From Planosporangium flavigriseum (GTDB lineage Bacteria > Actinomycetota > Actinomycetes > Mycobacteriales > Micromonosporaceae), in the NCBI RefSeq assembly GCF_011947225.1, contig NZ_JAATVW010000002.1:1-64000 (forward strand): DNA of 64,000 nucleotides, written 5' to 3'. The notes under the pieces were generated by a model that worked only from the letters and a program-made list of their open reading frames with translations, was not told the origin of the DNA and did not search any database. The translations under genes and the position numbers were made by a program. Positions within the stretch are counted from its first letter, which is position 1. Every line of letters starts with the position of its first letter. This document shows positions 40,319 through 49,705 of the stretch, piece by piece.

Positions 40319-41116
40319 TCAGGAGCCGTAACGGCGCTCGCGGCTGGCGTACGCGCGCAGGGCCCGGAGGAAGTCGACCCGACGGAATCCGGGCCAGTAC
40401 GCGTCGCAGAAGTAGAACTCGGAGTGGGCGCTCTGCCAGAGCATGAACCCGGACAGTCGCTGCTCGCCACTCGTACGGATGATCAGGTCCGGGTCCGGCT
40501 GGCCCTTGGTGTACAGGTGCTCGCCGATGTCGTCGACTTCGAGCGTCTCCGCCAGCTCCTCCATCGACCGCCCGGCCTTCGCCGCCTCGAACAGCAGCGA
40601 GCGGACCGCGTCAACGATCTCGCGCCGGCCCCCGTACCCAACCGCGATGTTCACCTGCGCGCCGCCGGTGCGACCGATGGTCCGCTCTTCGGCCGCCTTC
40701 AGTGACTCGGCCAGCGTCGCGGGGAGCATGTCGAGCACGCCGACCATGTGCAGCCGCCACGGGTTACCGTCCCCGGCCAGCTCCGTCGCCAGGTTCTCGA
40801 TGATCTGAAGGAGCGGTTCCAGCTCGCTGGCCGGCCGGCTGAGGTTGTCGGTGGACAGCAGCCACAGCGTGACGTGCTCGACCTCCGCCAGGTCGCACCA
40901 GCGCAGCAACTCCCGGATGCGGGCCGCGCCGACCCGGTGCCCGTCGTTGGGATCGAGGAAGCCCATCTCCCGGGCCCAGCGCCGATTGCCGTCGCACATG
41001 ACGCCGACGTGCCGAGGATGCGGCTTGCCGACCAGCTTGGCCGCCAGGCGCCGTTCGTAGATGGAGTAGATCAGGTCACGCAGGCCCACGGCGAGCAGAG
41101 TATCCACCTTCCGCAT
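40319..41116 (-). CDS. uppS: Isoprenyl transferase (cis-prenyltransferase, UppS-like)
   Basis: 265 residues from the ATG at 41116. Motifs: HVGVMCDGNRRWAREMG (catalytic Asp, P-loop), LTLWLLSTDNLSRP-type region, QVNIAVGYGGRREIVDAV, DLIIRTSGEQRLSGFMLWQSAHSEFYFCDAYWPGF. The N-terminus (RDLIYSIYERRLAAKLVGKPHPRH) matches the shorter Z-farnesyl-diphosphate-type actinobacterial enzymes (Rv1086-like), but chain length cannot be read from sequence with certainty. Product feeds polyprenyl phosphate for wall synthesis. Confidence 0.9.
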   Translation of the reverse strand: MRKVDTLLAVGLRDLIYSIYERRLAAKLVGKPHPRHVGVMCDGNRRWAREMGFLDPNDGHRVGAARIRELLRWCDLAEVEHVTLWLLSTDNLSRPASELEPLLQIIENLATELAGDGNPWRLHMVGVLDMLPATLAESLKAAEERTIGRTGGAQVNIAVGYGGRREIVDAVRSLLFEAAKAGRSMEELAETLEVDDIGEHLYTKGQPDPDLIIRTSGEQRLSGFMLWQSAHSEFYFCDAYWPGFRRVDFLRALRAYASRERRYGS

Positions 41117-41203
41117 CGGCGACGAGACCCGCCACAAAAGGCACAGGCGCCCGTCACGTCGTGTTCACAACGCGCCGGACGCCTGCCGTAGCGACAACCG
41201 CTG

Positions 41204-43042
41204 CTACTCCACGCCGAGACGGGCCTTCAACGCGTCCAGCTCAGCCCAGAGTACGCCCGGCAGCTTGTCCCCGAACTTCGCGAACCACTCGGTAACCTGT
41301 GGGATCTCGGGCTTCCACTCTTCCGGGTCAACCCGCAGCACCTCGGCCAGGTCGGCGGCGGAGAGGTCCAGCCCGTCGGTGTCGATGGCGTCCGGCGTCG
41401 GCACGTAGCCGATCGGCGTCTCCACCGCCTCGGCCCGGCCCTCGAGGCGCTCGACGACCCACTTCAGCACGCGGGAGTTCTCGCCGAAGCCCGGCCACAG
41501 GAAGCGGCCGTCGTCACCCCGACGGAACCAGTTGACGTAGAAGATCTTCGGCAGCAGCGACGGGTCGCCGGCACCATCCTTGCCCTTGCCCATCTCGATC
41601 CAGTGGGCGAAGTAGTCGGCACCGTGGTAGCCGATGAACGGCAGCATCGCCATCGGGTCGCGCCGGACGACGCCGACCTGGCCGACCGCGGCGGCCGTGG
41701 TCTCGGACGACAGCGTCGCGCCCAGGTACACGCCGTGCGTCCAGTCGCGCGCCTCGCTCACCAGCGGGATGGTGGTCTTGCGGCGGCCGCCGAACAGGAT
41801 CGCCGAGATCGGCACGCCCTTCGGGTCCTCGTACTCGTCAGCGAGGATCGGGCACTGCGTGATCGGGGTGCAGAAGCGGCTGTTGGGGTGCGACGACAGC
41901 TCGCCCGAGTCGGGCGTCCAGTCGCGGCCCTTCCAGTCGGTCAGGTGGGCCGGCGGCTCACCCATGCCCTCCCACCAGATGTCACCGTCGTCGGTCAGCG
42001 CCACGTTGGTGAAGACCGAGTTGCCCTGGTCGAGGGTGCGCATCGCGTTGGGGTTGGTCTTCCAGTCGGTGCCGGGAGCGACACCGAACAGGCCGTACTC
42101 CGGGTTGACGGCGTACAGGCGGCCGTCGTCGCCGAAGCGCATCCAGGCGATGTCGTCGCCGAGCGTCTCGACCTTCCAACCCGGGATCGTGGGCTCCAGC
42201 ATCGCGAGGTTGGTCTTGCCGCAGGCGCTCGGGAACGCCGCCGCCACGTAGTAGACCTTCTGCTCGGGGCTGGTGAGCTTGAGGATCAGCATGTGCTCGG
42301 CGAGCCAGCCCTCGTCGCGCGCCATGACGCTGGCGATGCGCAGCGAGTAGCACTTCTTGCCCAGCAGCGAGTTGCCGCCGTACCCGGAGCCGTAGCTCCA
42401 GATCTCACGGGTCTCCGGGAAGTGCGAGATGTACTTGGTCTCGCTGCACGGCCAGGCCACGTCCTGCTGGCCCGGCTCCAGCGGCGCGCCGATCGAGTGC
42501 AACGCCGGTACGAACTCGGCGTCGTCGCCCATGGCCTCGAGCACCTTCGTACCCATGCGGGTCATGATCCGCATGCTCGCGACGACGTACGCGCTGTCGG
42601 TGATCTCCACGCCGAACATCGGGTTGGCGGCGTTGAGGGGGCCCATGCAGAACGGGATGACGTACATCGTGCGGCCGCGCATGGAGCCGCGGTACAGCTC
42701 CGTCATGAGGCGCTTCATCTCGGCCGGGGCCATCCAGTTGTTGGTAGGCCCGGCATCGGCCTCGTCGACCGAGCAGATGAACGTTCGCTCTTCCACTCGG
42801 GCAACGTCCGACGGATCCGTTCTCGCCCAGAACGAGTTCGGCTTTTTCTCGTCGTTGAGGCGTACCAGGGTGCCGGCCTCGACGAGTTCATCGGTCAGGC
42901 GCTGCCACTCGGCGTCGGATCCGTCGCACCAGACCACTCGGTCGGGAGTCGTCAGCTCGGCTACTTCGTGTACCCAGCGCAGCAGCCGTGGGTGGGAGGT
43001 CGGGGCCCGGTCGAGCCCCGGGACGGTGGCCGGAGCACTCAT
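41204..43042 (-). CDS. pckG: Phosphoenolpyruvate carboxykinase (GTP)
   Basis: 612 residues, usual length. Oxaloacetate + GTP to PEP + CO2, the entry step of gluconeogenesis. Motifs: [46 protein letters not shown], the P-loop with reactive cysteine [13 protein letters not shown] (270-282), [42 protein letters not shown]. Single gene with a long, comparatively AT-rich upstream region. Confidence 0.97.
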   Translation of the reverse strand: MSAPATVPGLDRAPTSHPRLLRWVHEVAELTTPDRVVWCDGSDAEWQRLTDELVEAGTLVRLNDEKKPNSFWARTDPSDVARVEERTFICSVDEADAGPTNNWMAPAEMKRLMTELYRGSMRGRTMYVIPFCMGPLNAANPMFGVEITDSAYVVASMRIMTRMGTKVLEAMGDDAEFVPALHSIGAPLEPGQQDVAWPCSETKYISHFPETREIWSYGSGYGGNSLLGKKCYSLRIASVMARDEGWLAEHMLILKLTSPEQKVYYVAAAFPSACGKTNLAMLEPTIPGWKVETLGDDIAWMRFGDDGRLYAVNPEYGLFGVAPGTDWKTNPNAMRTLDQGNSVFTNVALTDDGDIWWEGMGEPPAHLTDWKGRDWTPDSGELSSHPNSRFCTPITQCPILADEYEDPKGVPISAILFGGRRKTTIPLVSEARDWTHGVYLGATLSSETTAAAVGQVGVVRRDPMAMLPFIGYHGADYFAHWIEMGKGKDGAGDPSLLPKIFYVNWFRRGDDGRFLWPGFGENSRVLKWVVERLEGRAEAVETPIGYVPTPDAIDTDGLDLSAADLAEVLRVDPEEWKPEIPQVTEWFAKFGDKLPGVLWAELDALKARLGVE

Positions 43043-43400
43043 CGTTCATCTCCTTGCGGTCGACTCTGACCTGTACCCGAATAAGGCACCGATGACCCGT
43101 GGGGGCTTACGGGACGATGCAAAAAATTGGGTACGGGAAGTTGACCTCAGGTTAAACCTGCAGCCACGCCAGGGCATCGGGGTGACTTGTGAAAAACTGC
43201 ACAAGCAATCGAAATTTTACGGAGTGCCGCGCAATTGAGTGCGTTTATCGCAGTCATTACGCAGTTTCACGCAATAGTTGTTGGCGTTGCCGGAGAGCCG
43301 GGGCGAACGGCGCCGACAGCGGCGCGATCACTTACATCAGCTTCCATTAATCAAAGACCCGCCTGCGCCCATCGGGTGACAGCACCGGCGCCGGGGCAGG
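43043..43400. promoter_or_regulatory. Long divergent upstream region of pckG with palindromes
   Basis: 358 bp, AT-rich for this genome. Contains the palindrome CAGGTTAAACCTG (43148-43160) directly after TTGACCT, and an inverted pair GTGAAAAACTGC (43190 region) and GCAGTTTCAC (43261 region). These look like regulator sites for carbon-source control of pckG or for the divergent GtrA gene; the regulator is not identifiable. Confidence 0.5.
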
Positions 43401-44045
43401 ATGTCGTACGCTCGGCCGGTGCATGGCGCATCCCGCGTAGGGTCCGATCAGCCGGACACCGGAGTTCCGGAGTCGGCCACTGACGTCACCCCGTCGGCTG
43501 CCACGCCCGCGCATGGCCTCCGCGGACTCCTCGCGCGCTTCCGGGGCCTCGTTCACGAGCTGGGCAAGTTCGGCATCGTCGGCGGGCTCACGTACGTCCT
43601 GGACACCACGCTCCTGAAGCTCGCCCTGTCCGCCGACGTCAACCCGTTTCTCGCCAAGACCCTGTCGACGGCGGTCGCCGCCACGGTCGCGTTCCTCGGC
43701 AACCGGTACTGGACCTGGCGCGACCGACCCCGCTCCGGTCTTCACCGGGAGTACAGCCTCTACTTCCTCTTCAACATCGTCGGCCTGGGCATCGGCCTCG
43801 CCTGCCTGGGCGTGAGCCACTACCTGCTGGGCCGGGTCTGGCCGGTCTTCACGACCGAGCTCGCCGACATCATCAGCGCCAACGTCGTCGGCATGGCCGG
43901 CGGCACCCTGTTCCGCTTCTGGTCCTACCGGCGGTTCGTCTTTCGGGTACACAGCGTCACCGACCGCGCCGACGTTGATGAGGGGCGACGCGGTTCGCGG
44001 CGATATGGGCCGAAAGGCAAGAACTTGACACCTGACGTAAGGTGA
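43401..44045 (+). CDS. GtrA-family membrane protein
   Basis: About 214 residues; start is the ATG at 43401 or the GTG at 43419. After a polar N-terminus come four membrane segments: HELGKFGIVGGLTYVLDTTLLKLAL, FLAKTLSTAVAATVAFLGNRYWTWR, EYSLYFLFNIVGLGIGLACLGVSHYLL, DIISANVVGMAGGTLFRFWSYRRFVF. The motifs KFGIVGG, FLGNRYWTWR and FRFWSYRRFVF are the GtrA signature; the family includes flippases for polyprenyl-linked sugars. The second GtrA gene starts 5 nt after its stop. Confidence 0.9.
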   Translation: MSYARPVHGASRVGSDQPDTGVPESATDVTPSAATPAHGLRGLLARFRGLVHELGKFGIVGGLTYVLDTTLLKLALSADVNPFLAKTLSTAVAATVAFLGNRYWTWRDRPRSGLHREYSLYFLFNIVGLGIGLACLGVSHYLLGRVWPVFTTELADIISANVVGMAGGTLFRFWSYRRFVFRVHSVTDRADVDEGRRGSRRYGPKGKNLTPDVR

Positions 44046-44049
44046 CCAA

Positions 44050-44559
44050 GTGCGCCTTGTCCGATTCTTGCCCCAGCGGCTGCAGCACATGGCTCCCGAG
44101 GCCATCGCTTTCACCACGATCGGCCTGGCGAACCTCTTTCTCTACTTCGCCATCTTCAACGGGCTGATCTTCATCGGCGCGGTCAAGGCAACGATCATCG
44201 CCACGTTGGTGACGACCTACCTCGCCTACCTGGCCAATCGGCACTGGACGTACAAGAACCGCCCGCGGCGCGCGATGCGCCGCGAGTACACGCTGTTCTT
44301 CGCGGTCAACATGGTCGGGTTGCTCATCCAGTCCGCCGGCACCGGCCTGCTGAAGTACGGCTTCGGCCTGAGCGAGCGGCCGCACCGGCTGGCGTTCAAC
44401 GTTGCGACCGTCGTCTGCATCTGCATCGCGACCCTGTTCCGGTTCTGGACCTACCGCACCTTCGTGTTCAAGGACGCGCCGGCGGACACCGTGATCGAGA
44501 CCGCAATCGTCGCGCCCGCCGAGGGCGCGCCCGTCCCGGTACCGGACCGCACGCACTGA
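44050..44559 (+). CDS. GtrA-family membrane protein
   Basis: 169 residues from a GTG. Four membrane segments with the same signatures as its neighbour: EAIAFTTIGLANLFLYFAIF, TTYLAYLANRHWTYKNRPRR, EYTLFFAVNMVGLLIQSAGTGLL, VCICIATLFRFWTYRTFVF. The tandem GtrA pair, 5 nt apart, may form a heteromeric transporter; arabinogalactan or lipomannan-type sugar export is a possible role by analogy with other actinobacterial GtrA proteins. Confidence 0.9.
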   Translation: MRLVRFLPQRLQHMAPEAIAFTTIGLANLFLYFAIFNGLIFIGAVKATIIATLVTTYLAYLANRHWTYKNRPRRAMRREYTLFFAVNMVGLLIQSAGTGLLKYGFGLSERPHRLAFNVATVVCICIATLFRFWTYRTFVFKDAPADTVIETAIVAPAEGAPVPVPDRTH

Positions 44560-44574
44560 CGCCTGCAGAAACTC

Positions 44575-45114
44575 CTAGCGCTCGTCGTCCCTGACGTTCT
44601 CCACGATCGCATCGCGGTCGGAGTCGTCGAACGTGTGCCTGGCGTGGTCGGCCTCCACCAGCTCGTACAGCACGCTCTGGGTCCGCTCCACGCGCGGGAT
44701 GTCGGTGAGCACCACCTGGCCGCGCTCCCCCGCCGACTCGATCGTCAGCGTTCCGCAGCCCAGAATCCGGTCCACCAGACCGTGCGAGAACGACACGTCG
44801 TTGACCCTCCCGAGCGGAATGTCCCGCCCCGAGCGGGAGAAGACGCCGGTACGCATGATCACGCGCTCGTTGGTGAACACGTAATGGGTCGTACGCCACA
44901 CCAGCCAGGGCCAGCAGGCCAGGGTCGCGACGGCGACCAGTGCCAGCACCACGATGACGTAAACCGCAATGGCGGGGAGGGCAGCCACCGCCACGACGAT
45001 GGCGACAACTGACACGATCACCACCAAAAGCGGCCGGATCAGCGCTTTCCAGTGCGGATGCAGATGTAACACGATCTGCTCGTCTTTTGTCAGCACACTT
45101 TCCGGAAAGCCCAC
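44575..45114 (-). CDS. PH-domain (bPH2/DUF304) membrane protein
   Basis: 179 residues from the GTG at 45114, with GGAGG 6 nt upstream. Starts GFPESVLTKDEQIVLHLHPHWKALIRPLLVVIVSVVAIVVAVAAL, two membrane segments, then TTHYVFTNERVIMRTGVFSRSGRDIPLGRVNDVSFSHGLVDRILGCGTLTIESAGERGQVVLTDIPRVE, the standard bacterial PH-like domain. Commonly sits next to birA and the acyl-CoA carboxylase genes in actinomycetes. Function unknown. Confidence 0.9.
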   Translation of the reverse strand: MGFPESVLTKDEQIVLHLHPHWKALIRPLLVVIVSVVAIVVAVAALPAIAVYVIVVLALVAVATLACWPWLVWRTTHYVFTNERVIMRTGVFSRSGRDIPLGRVNDVSFSHGLVDRILGCGTLTIESAGERGQVVLTDIPRVERTQSVLYELVEADHARHTFDDSDRDAIVENVRDDER

Positions 45115-45261
45115 CGCGACCTCCTGGGAATTCAATTCCGCAATTCGCCGCGAGGCTAACCTGGACCCTCCGTCAAGGGCCATCCAGATTGTGGATGAAG
45201 AACGAAGAGGTGCTTCCGAACTGCGAAGTGCAGGTTACCGGGTCACGTCCGAAGACCACTG

Positions 45262-46077
45262 TCAGCGCAGATGCACGACGTCCGCGGCGGCGAAGGCCTG
45301 ACTCTCGACGACGATACGGCCGTCAATGTCCACTCCGTCGGCGCGGCCACGCACCTGCGACCCGTCCGGTAGATGGACGAGCACCTCCCGGCCCAACGTC
45401 GCACAGTGGAACGCGTACGCCTCCCGCAACCCGCTCGCATCTGGGTCTCCACCCGCGTCGCGCCACCGCTCATACCAGGCCGCGAGCGAGCGCAGAAACG
45501 CGTGGAGAATCGGGGCGCGATCGGCACAGACGGCACCGGCCAGCGCCAGCGACGTGGCGTCGGGGCGAGGCAGTTCGTGCTCGCGCAGCGTCGTGTTCAG
45601 CCCTACCCCGATCACCACGGCCGGGCCGGCCGGTGGCGGGATCGCCTCGGCGAGGATCCCAGCGCACTTGCGCTCGTCCACGAGCAGGTCGTTGGGCCAT
45701 TTCAGGACCGCGTCCACCTCAGCGATCCGGCGGACCGCCTCGGTCAGCGCCACCCCGGCGAGCAGCGGCAGCCAGCCGAACCGCGTGATGTCGACCCCCA
45801 CCGGGCGGAGGAGCACGCTCAAGGTCAGGCCCGCGCGCGGCGGCGACGTCCACAACCGCCCCAGCCGGCCACGCCCGGTGGTCTGGCGCTCGGCTACCAG
45901 TACCAGCCCTTCCGGCGCTCCGTCACGGGCCGCTTTCGCAAGATCCGAGTTGGTCGAGCCGGTCTCGGCGACGACCCGGACATCGGTCCACAGACCATTC
46001 GGTACGACCAGAGCCCGGCGCAGCGCCCGCTGGCTCAGCGGTGGGCGCTCGAGGTCGGTGTACGGGCTCTGGCTCAT
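45262..46077 (-). CDS. birA: Biotin-[acetyl-CoA-carboxylase] ligase
   Basis: 271 residues, without the N-terminal DNA-binding domain of the E. coli repressor. Motifs: VAETGSTNSDLAKAA, VAERQTTGRGRLGRLWTSPPRAGL (biotinyl-AMP loop GRGRxGR), VDAVLKWPNDLLVDERKCAGILAE, VIGVGLNTTLRE. It attaches biotin to the carrier lysine of AccA3 encoded at 55719. Divergent from the carboxylase beta gene across a perfect 17-bp-arm inverted repeat. Confidence 0.95.
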   Translation of the reverse strand: MSQSPYTDLERPPLSQRALRRALVVPNGLWTDVRVVAETGSTNSDLAKAARDGAPEGLVLVAERQTTGRGRLGRLWTSPPRAGLTLSVLLRPVGVDITRFGWLPLLAGVALTEAVRRIAEVDAVLKWPNDLLVDERKCAGILAEAIPPPAGPAVVIGVGLNTTLREHELPRPDATSLALAGAVCADRAPILHAFLRSLAAWYERWRDAGGDPDASGLREAYAFHCATLGREVLVHLPDGSQVRGRADGVDIDGRIVVESQAFAAADVVHLR

Positions 46078-46111
46078 CCGGTCAGCCTATTCCCCGAGCA
46101 CGATGATGATC

Positions 46112-46160
46112 TGGTTGGCTTTCCACGTCATGAGGGCCCCACTACGTGGAAAGCCAACCA
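46112..46160. promoter_or_regulatory. Perfect 17-bp inverted repeat between birA and accD
   Basis: Arms TGGTTGGCTTTCCACGT (46112-46128) and ACGTGGAAAGCCAACCA (46144-46160), 15-nt spacer. It lies between the starts of two divergent genes, where a terminator is not expected, so an operator or a dispersed palindrome inserted in the promoter are the alternatives. Confidence 0.7.
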
Positions 46161-46209
46161 CTGACCTATGTCACAGCACATCGCCCGCCTAGCTCGCTAC
46201 GATCACGAC

Positions 46210-47787
46210 GTGACCGCAGAGCTGACCGCTGACATCCACACCACTGCTGGCAAGGTCGCCGATCTCAGCCGGCGCATCGACGAGGCGGTACACGCCGGTT
46301 CCGCCAGAGCGGTGGAAAAACAGCATGCCCGAGGCAAGAAGACCGCCAGAGAGCGGATCGAGATGCTGCTCGATGAAGGTTCGTTCGTCGAACTGGACGA
46401 GTTCGCGAGGCACCGCAGCACCAACTTCGGGCTGGACAAGACCAGGCCCTACGGCGACGGCGTCGTCACCGGGTACGGGACGATCGACGGCCGCCAGGTG
46501 TGCGTGTTCGCCCAGGACTTCACCGTCTTCGGCGGTTCGCTCGGCGAGGTCTTCGGCGAGAAGATCGTCAAGGTCATGGACCTGGCGATGAAGACGGGCT
46601 GCCCGGTCATCGGCATCAACGACTCCGGCGGCGCCCGCATCCAGGAAGGCGTCGCCTCCCTCGGCCTCTACGGCGAGATCTTCTTCCGCAACGTCCGGGC
46701 GAGCGGCGTCATCCCCCAGATCTCACTGATCATGGGACCGTGCGCGGGTGGGGCCGTCTACTCCCCGGCCGTCACGGACTTCACCGTCATGGTCGACCAG
46801 ACCAGCCACATGTTCATCACCGGGCCCGACGTCATCAAGACCGTGACCGGCGAAGACGTCGCCATGGAGGACCTGGGCGGCGCGCGTACGCACAACTCCA
46901 AGAGCGGCAACGCCCACTACCTGGCCAGCGACGAGGAAGACGCCATCGAGTACGTCAAGGCGCTCCTGTCGTACCTGCCGTCGAACAACCTCGACGAGCC
47001 GCCGGTGATCGACGAGCAGGCGGACCTGGAGGTGACCGAGGAAGATCTCGCCCTCGACACGCTGATCCCCGACTCGGCGAACCAGCCGTACGACATGCAC
47101 CAGGTGATCGAGCACGTCGTCGAGGACTTCCTCGAGGTGCAGCCGCTGTACGCGCAGAACATCATCGTCGGCTTCGGCCGCGTCGAGGGGCGCCCGGTCG
47201 GCGTCGTGGCCAACCAGCCGATGCACTTCGCCGGCTGCCTCGACATCGCCGCCAGTGAGAAGGCGGCCCGCTTCGTTCGCACCTGCGACGCGTTCAACCT
47301 GCCGATTCTCACGTTCGTGGACGTGCCCGGGTTCCTCCCCGGCACCGGCCAGGAGTGGGAGGGCATCATCCGCCGCGGCGCCAAACTGATCTACGCGTAC
47401 GCCGAGGCGACGGTACCGAAGGTCACGGTCATCACGCGGAAGGCGTACGGCGGTGCGTACGACGTCATGGGCTCCAAGCACCTCGGCGCCGACCTCAACT
47501 TCGCCTGGCCGACCGCGCAGATCGCCGTCATGGGTGCTCAGGGCGCCGTCAACATCCTGTACCGCCAGGAGCTGAAGGACGCCGACGACCCGGTGGCCCT
47601 GCGGGCGGAGCTGATCCAGGAGTACGAGGACACGCTGGCCAACCCTTACGTCGCGGCTGAACGTGGATATGTGGACGCCGTCATCCCACCGTCGGCGACG
47701 CGGGCACAGGTCGTGAAGGGCCTGCGGGTCCTGCGCACCAAGCGCGAGACGCTGCCGCCGAAGAAGCACGGCAACATCCCGCTGTGA
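46210..47787 (+). CDS. accD: Acyl-CoA carboxylase beta (carboxyltransferase) subunit
   Basis: 525 residues from the GTG at 46210. Carboxyltransferase of the AccD/PccB family: [110 protein letters not shown], then the C-terminal half with [56 protein letters not shown]. The position before the active-site region (DxxGFLPG) suggests propionyl/acetyl-CoA use; specificity is not certain. Works with AccA3 and AccE in this window. Confidence 0.95.
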   Translation: MTAELTADIHTTAGKVADLSRRIDEAVHAGSARAVEKQHARGKKTARERIEMLLDEGSFVELDEFARHRSTNFGLDKTRPYGDGVVTGYGTIDGRQVCVFAQDFTVFGGSLGEVFGEKIVKVMDLAMKTGCPVIGINDSGGARIQEGVASLGLYGEIFFRNVRASGVIPQISLIMGPCAGGAVYSPAVTDFTVMVDQTSHMFITGPDVIKTVTGEDVAMEDLGGARTHNSKSGNAHYLASDEEDAIEYVKALLSYLPSNNLDEPPVIDEQADLEVTEEDLALDTLIPDSANQPYDMHQVIEHVVEDFLEVQPLYAQNIIVGFGRVEGRPVGVVANQPMHFAGCLDIAASEKAARFVRTCDAFNLPILTFVDVPGFLPGTGQEWEGIIRRGAKLIYAYAEATVPKVTVITRKAYGGAYDVMGSKHLGADLNFAWPTAQIAVMGAQGAVNILYRQELKDADDPVALRAELIQEYEDTLANPYVAAERGYVDAVIPPSATRAQVVKGLRVLRTKRETLPPKKHGNIPL

Positions 47788-47790
47788 CAA

Positions 47791-47827
47791 CCGAAGCCCT
47801 GGCGGGGCGACCCCGTCAGGGCTTCGG
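47791..47827. terminator. Bidirectional hairpin terminator
   Basis: CCGAAGCCCTG (47791-47801) and CAGGGCTTCGG (47817-47827) with an inner CGGGG/CCCCG pair, between the convergent accD and kinase genes; it overlaps the last codons of the kinase. Confidence 0.8.
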
Positions 47828-49675
47828 CTTGAACGTGCTCGTGACCAGCTCGAAGTACTTGAGATTGTCCTGCCAGTTCGACTCCGGCGTGGACCACCAG
47901 ATCGCGTACGCCTGGTGGTCCGAGGTCACGAACCCACGGTTGATGACGTGCGCCCGGGTGCCGTTCTGGTCGTAGGTGAACTCCCAGTCCGCGCAGGAGA
48001 CGAAGTACTTCACGGCCTCGATCCGGATGCGCAGGTAGCCCCGGTAGAAGCTGCCGGCCCGTTCACTCTCCTGCCGCTGCCAGTCGGCGACCGGGTCCTG
48101 GGCCGGCTTGTCGGTCTGGTCGACCCCGAAGACGATGCCGCTGCTCGGGTCGCGGAAGTACACCATCGTGCCTTCGCGCGAAACGGCCCACGCCTCCGGA
48201 ACGGCGACGCTGAAACCGGTCGGGTCGGTGTACGTGTGCCAGCCCGCCGGTAGCTGCGGACCGGTCGGGGTGGACTGCGGCGGCGTGCCGGCCGGCGTCT
48301 CCGGCTGGCCGGTCGCGGGCTGTGCGGTCTGCCCGTTGGACGGCGATCCGGGCGCCGCGGTCGGGTGACTGTCCGACGGTTTGTGGGTCGGCGCGGGCCC
48401 GTTCTGCGCCTTGTTCGCGCCGTCGCCACCGCGCGTCAGCGCGATGAGCGCCACGACCAGCAGCACGACGACCGCGGCGGCGACGAGCACCCAGGGGCGC
48501 CGCCGTACGGCCCCGACGAGGGTGCCGCGCTCGGCCGGCACCGACCCGGTCGGCTCATCGGACCCCGAGCGGACGACCGTCGTCGGCTCGGTGGAGCCTG
48601 GGACCGGCGCAAGATTCGGCGCCGGCTCCGATTCAGCCTTCGGCTCCGGCTCCCCAGCGGGAGGCGCAACCGGCGCGGCAGGCGCAACCGGCGCGGCAGG
48701 CGAGATGGGCGCGGCAGGCGAGATGGGCGCCGCGGTACCGACCGCCGGCGAGGCGGGGTCCGAAACCGGCGTCACGGGCGCGTCGGTGTGGGGCTTCGAC
48801 ACCGACCGCAGTCGGGAGGCGAACCCACCGCCGGCCGCCCGGCGCAGCAGCTTCTCGGCCTTCTCCGCGTCGATGCGGTCCGCCGGGTCCTTGTGTAACA
48901 GTCCACTCAGGACCGGACGCAACAGACCGGCGTGCCGGGCCGGAGGCGCCTCCTCGGTGACGAGCGCGGTCAGCGTCTCGATGGCCGACGACCGCTGGAA
49001 CGGCGAGCTGCCCTCCACCGCGGCGTACAGCGTCGCACCGAGCGACCACAGGTCGGACTCGGGACCGGCGTGGCCCTGGCGGGCCCGTTCGGGCGCGATG
49101 TACGCCGGGGAGCCGAGCACGATGCCCGGCCTGGTCACTGACGCCTCGCCGGGCATCGTCGCGAGCCCGAAGTCGGTCAGCACCACCCGCCCGTCGTCGG
49201 TGAGCAGCACGTTGCTGGGCTTGACATCGCGGTGCAGCACGCCGGCCCGGTGGGCGGCGCGCAGCGCACCGAGGACCTGCAGCCCGATCTGCGCGACGCG
49301 GTTGGACGGCAGCGGTCCGTCCTCGTTGATCACCTGGTGCAGCGACCGGGACGGCACGTACTCCATGACGATCCACGGATGCATATCGGTCTGGACGATG
49401 TCGTAGACCCGGACGACGCTGGAGTGGTTGAGCCGGGCGGCCGTACGCGCCTCGCGCATCGTTCGCGTGCGCATCTCCTCGCGCTCCTGCGGAGTGAGCC
49501 CCTCCGGCGGAACGACCTCTTTGATGGCGACGTCGCGGTGCAGCACCTCGTCTCGCGCCAACCAGACGCGGCCCATGCCACCCTGGCCGAGCGACCGGAT
49601 AAGTCGGTAGCGCTCGGCGAGAAGGGGCTGGGTGACCGACATTCCGAGGAACATACCCGGTTCGGCAGCAGACAT
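47816..49675 (-). CDS. Transmembrane serine/threonine protein kinase
   Basis: 619 residues (an ATG 12 codons in is an alternative start). Kinase domain about 20-285: GQGGMGRVWLA, VAIKEV (K52), MEYVPSRSLHQV, HRDVKPSNVLL (148-158), DFGLA (168-172), SPAYIAPERARQG, DLWSLGATLY. A Pro/Ala-rich linker with repeats of APISPA/APVAPA follows, then one membrane segment (394-414) and a Pro/Thr-rich stalk leading to an external domain (about 480-619: LPAGWHTYTDPTGFSVAVPEAWAVSREGTMVYFRDPSSGIVFGVDQTD... FVSCADWEFTYDQNGTRAHVINRGFVTSDHQAYAIWW). This layout of PknB-type kinases suggests a sensor at the cell surface. No PASTA repeats. Confidence 0.93.
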   Translation of the reverse strand: MSAAEPGMFLGMSVTQPLLAERYRLIRSLGQGGMGRVWLARDEVLHRDVAIKEVVPPEGLTPQEREEMRTRTMREARTAARLNHSSVVRVYDIVQTDMHPWIVMEYVPSRSLHQVINEDGPLPSNRVAQIGLQVLGALRAAHRAGVLHRDVKPSNVLLTDDGRVVLTDFGLATMPGEASVTRPGIVLGSPAYIAPERARQGHAGPESDLWSLGATLYAAVEGSSPFQRSSAIETLTALVTEEAPPARHAGLLRPVLSGLLHKDPADRIDAEKAEKLLRRAAGGGFASRLRSVSKPHTDAPVTPVSDPASPAVGTAAPISPAAPISPAAPVAPAAPVAPPAGEPEPKAESEPAPNLAPVPGSTEPTTVVRSGSDEPTGSVPAERGTLVGAVRRRPWVLVAAAVVVLLVVALIALTRGGDGANKAQNGPAPTHKPSDSHPTAAPGSPSNGQTAQPATGQPETPAGTPPQSTPTGPQLPAGWHTYTDPTGFSVAVPEAWAVSREGTMVYFRDPSSGIVFGVDQTDKPAQDPVADWQRQESERAGSFYRGYLRIRIEAVKYFVSCADWEFTYDQNGTRAHVINRGFVTSDHQAYAIWWSTPESNWQDNLKYFELVTSTFKPKP

Positions 49676-49705
49676 ACGCGAGCACCACTCTTACCGCCGT
49701 CAGTG

